From positions 2,108,001 through 2,172,000 of the forward strand of contig OX637804.1 in the NCBI GenBank assembly GCA_951802425.1: 64,000 nt of DNA, written 5' to 3'. The stretch is from Clavaria fumosa (Eukaryota > Basidiomycota > Agaricomycetes > Agaricales > Clavariaceae). The translations under genes and the position numbers were made by a program. This document shows, piece by piece, positions 58,287 to 64,000 of this stretch (position 1 is its first letter; the number at the start of each line of letters is the position of its first letter). Under the pieces are notes generated by a model. It was not told the DNA's origin, made no database searches, and worked only from the letters and a program-made list of their open reading frames with translations.

Positions 58287-59744
58287 ATGTTTTCGAGCAT
58301 CAGTCCTTTTTCCCTCTCTTGGAGGAATGCTGGCCCCCCTTCTACGGTTTGTTTCTTTTCCATATCATGAAAGCGTCGCATATAAACGGCCCATGCAGGC
58401 TCCCGCAGGCTTCCAGGTGCGCCCGTTCAAAGAGCCAACGTTGTCCTCGCGTCAAATTACCTCGACTCCCAAAATCGACTCCAGTTTCCGGTCGACGTCG
58501 AACGTGGAACCGCTGCATAGTAATTAGATTCCCAATCCCCCAGTCTTTTCCGCTCACCGACCTGCCTTCTCCACCCTCCCAGACGCGCCTCCATGTTTCG
58601 TTAATCTGAACGGCGGCAGTGTGCCTTCTGTTGAACGTCAATGTGCACAGCGGAGGCGTCGTCCGTCGTCCAGTTATGAAATTTCTCCGGACGATATTTA
58701 TGCCCATGATCGCCCTCAGTCATCCCATGTCTCTAACACGCTTCCTTATGGCCCTCCTGGGCAATTCTATACCCCTTACACCTCCTTCAAGCGACTCTCT
58801 GACAGCACCGAGTCTCTCCCCAGCCTTGCAGAGATCAATGGACATGTCCCATACCTGTCATCGTCTCCACCGTTGTCAGTCCGACGCCTCATTCCACCCG
58901 ACGTCCCCAACTCACCCGAGGCATCCAGTGGAGCCGGCCTGTTCAGTGATAGGACACATGGCTACTTCCCCGCTCCTTTGTTGGACATCCTCACATGTGC
59001 GCCATTCATTGGGTTGTCGAACCTCCCTCCCTCCGTTGTTTCTGATTCGGATGAAGACACCATCGTCGCTCCAGATGAACACATCACGGGAGGCAAAGGG
59101 GATTACATCAGGAGAAAGTCAATGTCCGGACCGACATTCTTGTCGGATGTAGTACCGCATCATATGCCCGAGTTCGACAGACGGCACCACTCTCGGCCGC
59201 TCCCCGCGCCGCCTCGAATGCTAGGCGGTGAAGCACAGGGCCCCCCTGGTATAGGAGACCGACCGATCCAACCATTCCCTGCTCCAGCACGTCGTTACAC
59301 TGATCCGGGTCAGGTACCCCCTCCATCCATACTCGAACGACCTCAACGACCTCAACGACATCGCGGGCAGTCAATCTCTGCCACACGCTCCGTCCGGTGG
59401 AATGAAAATCTGATATGTCCCTCTCCTATCCTTCCTAGCCAGAGGCGGAAAGGCTGGTACAATCGACGAGGGTATACCACCCCACTTCCCTTTCACACTT
59501 AATCCTTACATCTTAGTTTGGTAGGGATCAATTATGGACCAATGATGGAGCTTACAAGCCATCACCTCCAGGTCATGAGTATCCTCCGGATCTGGATGGG
59601 TACCCTGAATTTGGCCAGGGCTGGATGAATGAAGATGGCGTCCGCATAGATATGGGTCATCACCTCGTTCCTAAGACGCCCTTACGATCCGCCCTGAAAA
59701 AACCCCGGCCGCCCCCCGGTCTCAGCGAGCCTATAGGACTTTAA
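58287..59744 (+). CDS. unrecognised Pro/Ser-rich protein
   Basis: Exons 58287-58346, 58399-58519, 58583-59471 and 59525-59744 join in frame to about 429 residues (introns 52, 63 and 53 nt). It starts MFSSISPFSLSWRNAGPPST; an in-frame ATG 18 bases upstream or a start at 58393 without the first intron are alternatives. The body is low complexity, rich in Pro, Ser and Arg (ERQCAQRRRRPSSSYEISPD, RRHHSRPLPAPPRM), and ends with a better-structured stretch, DQLWTNDGAYKPSPPGHEYP and RSALKKPRPPPGLSEPIGL. No membrane segment or catalytic motif. It looks like a disordered, phosphorylatable protein. Function unknown. Confidence 0.6.
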
Positions 59745-59883
59745 ACTGCGGAGGTTTACATATTGTGACAGGTCACTATCCTCTGGTCTACAGGCTCCGA
59801 AGCTACATCCGTATACAAACATCGTTCCATTTCCACGTCTCTCCTTGCATTCTAATTTATTCCAGCTCGCAGATGATGTAATC

Positions 59884-62800
59884 TTAATCTGACCACACCT
59901 CTACTATGTCTACTTCTCTGTTCCCTATTTGGGTCGTGGTACTGGTGCTCGCGCCCATATAAACACGCTTGGGTGGATGAAGCTGTGTGATATTTTGCCA
60001 GTCGCCATCACCATCATCGTCGTCACCATCATTCCTCCCTTCTGAGAAGTCATTTGTAGGCCCAGTCACGTCATTATCCGAGTCGAGCAGAATGCAATAC
60101 TCGTCGACTTTGTCGTGTCTGCTGTTGGATGTGGCGGGTTTTTCCTTTTTTGAAGTACCTGGCACGTCGTCGATTTTGAAATTATCGTGCCTCATTTTGA
60201 CGCCCATAGCTTACCTGCAACCTGGTTCCGCCGTGTCCGCTTTACCGCTTTCCTGACGGGTCTCCTAAAGGAAAAGACCATTTCTGGCATCCTATCTAGA
60301 TTTTCTTTCGAGTGTCGGGTGAAGCGCAGGGCGTTGGGGCCGATCGTAAAGTACACGTTGGTGTTGTAGGCAGTTTGGTTAAATTCCTCGACCAAGTACC
60401 CGGAGAGTATCAGTTGAATTATAAGCCCTTCTGTGTTCTGTATTTATGCCACGTTGATTGGGATCAGGGAGGAATGGGGAAGCGACGCGAGGAATGAAAT
60501 AGAAGGATAAGCTGACATCTTTGCTCAAAGCGACCCGGCCATTCGCAACGGCTTCCAGGTCAACGGCAGCTTTTTCTTTCCCTTTCTCTTTGGGACACTT
60601 ACTGTTGCCCCGAATGTCGAACGTGCCTGCTCCAACGCCCCGGACGAGGTCGGCCAACATACCGAGCGTGAGCTGCCCCTTGTCTCGTTGTACTGCCTCC
60701 GCTACCTTCAGGATCTGCCATGCTTCCAAGGTCACGTCTTTGCGTTCCAAAGTCTCGGGCGTGCGGGTGCAGTTGTCGCAGTGACCGCAGCGGGCAAGGG
60801 CGTCTTTTTCATCCGTCGACCACGAGGCAATTGAGAGGTGTGACGACGTAGAGAAATACCTGATCGTAACACGTCAGGCAACTCAGGGTTTGCAAACATA
60901 TCTGATCGGGGGAACTGGGAAGCGAACTTTGCAAAATGAACTTTACGACACTGTTCCATCTCCGCAGCGAAGGACAGCATACCATGCACTGGTGGCTGCT
61001 TGAGCGGCATGGTTGGAAACCGCGGAATAAGAAACCTACGCTTCTGCTGTCCCTCCACCTCACCGCATACTAGAGCGCTGAGGCGAACAGCGTCTTGTGG
61101 GCGGTAGTAAAGGACGCAGTCTGCGTCTCTGCCATCGCGACCTGCACGACCTGACTCTTGGTAAAACCCGTCCAGGGATTTCTGTAGAAAACGTGTCAGC
61201 GTCAGGGGGACAGGCATGACGCAACGAGGCTTTCAGGTACTGACTGAAAGCTGCGAGAGCGTTGGTTGAAATGTCAGAGGGAAAGCAAAGGTTGGAGACG
61301 TACTGCATGGTGAAGGACGAATCGGACATCACTCTTATCGATACCGAGCCCAAACGCTGCCAAGGCTGTCAGCGCCAAAGAGCACGGCGACACGAGTTTT
61401 TAATTTCGAACCGATGGTCGCACACACAACTTTGATATCACCCTTTCTCCAGAGGCGATGGAGGTCTTGCTTTTCCTGGTCTTTCACGTCCGCATGGTAA
61501 ACACCTGTTCGGATTTTTCCTTCGCTTGTACTCTGCAACCCTCCCGCAACCCTTGCAGCGTCCTGCATGAGTGGAGTCGAAACGATCAGGTGCTGGAACA
61601 GCAGACAAGAGCGAGGTGGCATACGTTCTTGGACAGACAATAGACAATACCGCTTTCACCGCTGTGGCGTTCCAAGATATAGCCAGCCATGACTTGTACT
61701 GTTGCGTCGAAAGAGCTGGGCTTCGGTAACACCGTGTAGTGCAAATTCTTCCGGTACAACGGCGCAGAGAAATATAGTGTATGCTTGGTTTTAGCGCCTA
61801 AGGCAATCGGTTGGTTGTAAAATGACTGAGAAAAGGAGATTAGAACAGACTTGTCCCATCCACAACTGGCGGAAGCCTCAATGTCGTCACCAAGTCCTTA
61901 AGAACTTTTGGCGGACAAGTAGCTGAAAGTGCCATGATTGGGACATTGGGAAACAGCTGACGAAGAACGTTTAATTTTCGGTAGTCAGGTCTAGGGGCAG
62001 AGACGGGTCAATTGTGATCTCACAAGGAAGGCACGAAGAATTGACCTGAAATCATGGCCAAGTTGAGAGACACAGTGAGCTTCATCGATTACGATCCGTG
62101 CTTCGGGGTACTTATTGGGTAATTGCATGTCCGAAAATAGAGTTCATGTACCTAATCTCCCAGCGTTCGCCAGCTTCGTTACCATAGACATGAATGTCTT
62201 GCTCCTCGCAATCCTTTCAGGCTGCGGCACAACATGAGCCGGGCTGCGTGAGGAACATCACGGACACCCCTCACCGTCACATAAAGCAGTTTGATCTCCT
62301 TAGCGTCTGGCCTACGTGCAGCTTGAGCTGCCAAGCGGGAAAATATATTACGTGATTCCTCCTTTGACGTGCTGCCCGTCAACATGACGGCATCCACTGG
62401 GAGGTTTTAGCATATCTTTTTATGGTATAAAAGGAGTAGGCAATTACTGTCTCACCTCCAGCTTCTCGCAGATGCAGAATTTGGTCAGTGATAAGTGAGA
62501 TGAGAGGCTAACAGGACATCAGTCAGACTTTGGAAGATAAGCTCTGAAAAAAAGTCATACCGAGATAACGAGTGTCACTCCAGGGGTGAGAAGAGCAGGG
62601 AGCTGATATGTCAACGACTTGCCGCCGCCTGAACGAAATGTTCACATAAATCTGGGTTAATCAGAGCGAAGGTGCGAAACAAAAAGGAGGTCCCGACCGG
62701 TGGGCATCACGCAGACGATGTCCGCACCGTCCATGTTGGCATTGCATACGCTGGGGATTTAGAAATAGTAAATTTCCGCTTTCAGATTTTGCCTCCGCGA

Positions 62801-63275
62801 AATGGCGAAAATCCATGCACCTTTTCTGACACAGCCGAAATCCGTCAATCCCAAATACTTGCTTCATCTTTGAGCGCATGAGATCGGTCCATTCCCAATC
62901 ATCGTCAGCGTAATCGACAATCCCGCTATCTTTGGCCTGACCCGTAACGCCGCCGCTGTTGTTGCTGCAACCAATGGCAATACGTCGCCGTTCTTGCTGC
63001 AGACCGTTCAGCTGGTTTACCAGCACGCGTTCTGCCTCGGCGCGACGCGCCCGCAACTCCCGCAGCTTATCCAACTCAACATCCAGCTCGCCGATCTCGA
63101 CACGGATGGTGGCCAGCTCTTCCTTCAACTCTTGCTCGAGCTCGTTACAGAGGTGCGAGAGCGGCGGCGGCTTTGATCGCGCAGGCGACGAACTGATTGT
63201 CTGTAGTTCGGTCGTCGAGCCGCTGGACAAAGATTGAGCGTGCTCAGCGCGAGACATCTCGAGGACGAGTTCCAT
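59884..63275 (-). CDS. RecQ-family ATP-dependent DNA helicase, RECQ1-like
   Basis: A multi-exon minus-strand gene, starting at ATG 63275 or 63257 (MSRAEHAQSLSSGSTTELQT) and ending VEVWSD at 59884. An N-terminal coiled coil (about residues 35-90) is followed by MKQVFGIDGFRLCQ (Q motif), a Walker A PTGGGKSLTYQLPALL split by introns, the DEAH box (IDEAHCVSQLGHDFRPDY near 62,080), ALSATCPPKVLKDL, VYHADVKDQEKQDLHRLW, FGLGIDKSDVRFV, QESGRAGRDGRDADCVLYY, the RQC zinc site (CGHCDNC near 60,785) and a winged helix (LTLGMLADLVRGVGAGTFDI). It unwinds DNA 3' to 5' in repair and recombination. The coiled coil points to RECQ1 rather than Sgs1/BLM. An acidic C-terminal tail follows. Not all exon edges were resolved. 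Confidence 0.9.
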
Positions 63276-64000
63276 CTGAGGCTTTTGATTCAAAAAAGGG
63301 ATGTAGCAGTCGTGAAGCGCCTCACATCGTCGGAGTCGACATAGTCGTCCATATCTTTTGATTGGCTCCGCGTTGACGCGTTGGTGGCGATAGCAAAGAT
63401 GTAGGTCCGTGTCTGATCCCGAGCGCGTGACTGACGCGTGTCCCGATTTGTACAAACCACGTGGGGACGGGCAATCCCCACTAAGAGCGCGTGACGCTTA
63501 CATAAGCAAAAATGCGCCTAAGCCCTTGATTTCACTGACCCAAAGATATTTTACTCTCTCCTCAGTCAATTCTGAAGCATTTGGCATGGGATTTTTTGTA
63601 AACACAGACTCTTTTATATGTAGATTACAGGAAAAATACAGACATAATTCAAAACATCTCCACTCATGTACAATTACAGCAGAAACATAAGGGGTCATGA
63701 CATAAAACATTGTACCTATCACAGGGCATACTTCTAGTCCCCCAGATTGTCTGTCCCTCCAATAACAAAGTCTTCACTTGTGAAAATGGTATAATAGTGC
63801 TTACCTAGGTGTTCCAAAGCTCCAAATTTTTCCCCCCAGGTACACAAGGTCCCCTAAGGTGACAGAAGGATGAAATTGGCCTGAAATGCAGAGAAAACAG
63901 TAAATTAAATGATAAGATAGGTAAATATGAAGTTTGGGAGGCTTAAGTTGTAACCTAGATTGCACACAAAGTGCACACAGAGTGTTTGAAAGTAGGGGGA
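63276..64000. other. intergenic, becoming CpG-poor repeat-like DNA
   Basis: Up to about 63,500 CpG sites are frequent (helicase promoter). From about 63,530 to the end CpG is nearly absent and the sequence is AT-rich with TG/CA bias, like the transposon island. No LTR end or coding frame is recognisable. Confidence 0.4.

Noticed and set aside
1..64000. CRISPR arrays, operons, ribosome-binding sites, phage or insertion sequences
   Set aside because: The genes are spliced and eukaryotic; the repeats found are LTRs, minisatellites and duplications without array structure.

Overview
The window looks like a piece of a mushroom-forming basidiomycete genome (Agaricomycetes). The host genes have many very short GT-AG introns (mostly 47-65 nt) and typical fungal housekeeping products (SEC31, CPSF160/Cft1, a RecQ1-type helicase, an M1 aminopeptidase, a GPN-loop GTPase). 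The transposons are Ty3/gypsy and Helitron types with strong CpG to TpG/CpA decay, as expected where repeats are methylated. All gene models were spliced by hand from reading frames and splice sites; no database search was possible.

Layout. (1) About 1-26,990 is a nested transposon island. It holds an apparently young gypsy gag plus LTR on the minus strand (1-1462), decayed chromodomain pol tails (1469-2086, 8691-9311), an AT-rich patch that resembles a mitochondrial homing-endonuclease fragment (about 2445-2720), one complete non-autonomous LTR element with its target-site duplication (3073-7291), clustered LTRs (7539-8288, 9323-10054, 15341-15860), a Helitron N-terminal remnant (about 14296-15340) and a gypsy element with gag, pol and an extra post-pol reading frame (16133-23315). 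Inside the island sits a duplicated 3.6-kb segment (10179-13751 and 23316-26992), each copy carrying one five-exon gene for a small QxW beta-trefoil protein. (2) About 27,000-35,000 holds the M1 aminopeptidase, a third intact beta-trefoil gene (32769-33426) and a fourth, broken one (34460-34976). (3) SEC31 (35252-40280) is followed by a tiny acidic PPxY-type gene on the minus strand. (4) About 41,256-51,530 is a tandem duplication of a three-gene block: S1/P1-type nuclease (+), GPN2-like GTPase (-) and DUF4436-type membrane protein (+). In the first block a 1.7-kb deletion with 3-bp microhomology fused the nuclease to the antisense GTPase tail, leaving both broken; the second block looks complete. 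The DUF4436-type gene is intact in both. (5) CFT1/CPSF160 (-), an unrecognised Pro/Ser-rich gene (+) and a RecQ1-type helicase (-) fill 51,969-63,275. The last 500 bases are again CpG-poor repeat-like DNA.

How it fits together. The secretory and RNA-processing genes are ordinary neighbours, not an operon. The unusual parts are the beta-trefoil family, which spread around the aminopeptidase locus and into the transposon island while keeping its coding sequence intact, and the rearranged nuclease/GPN2/DUF4436 block.
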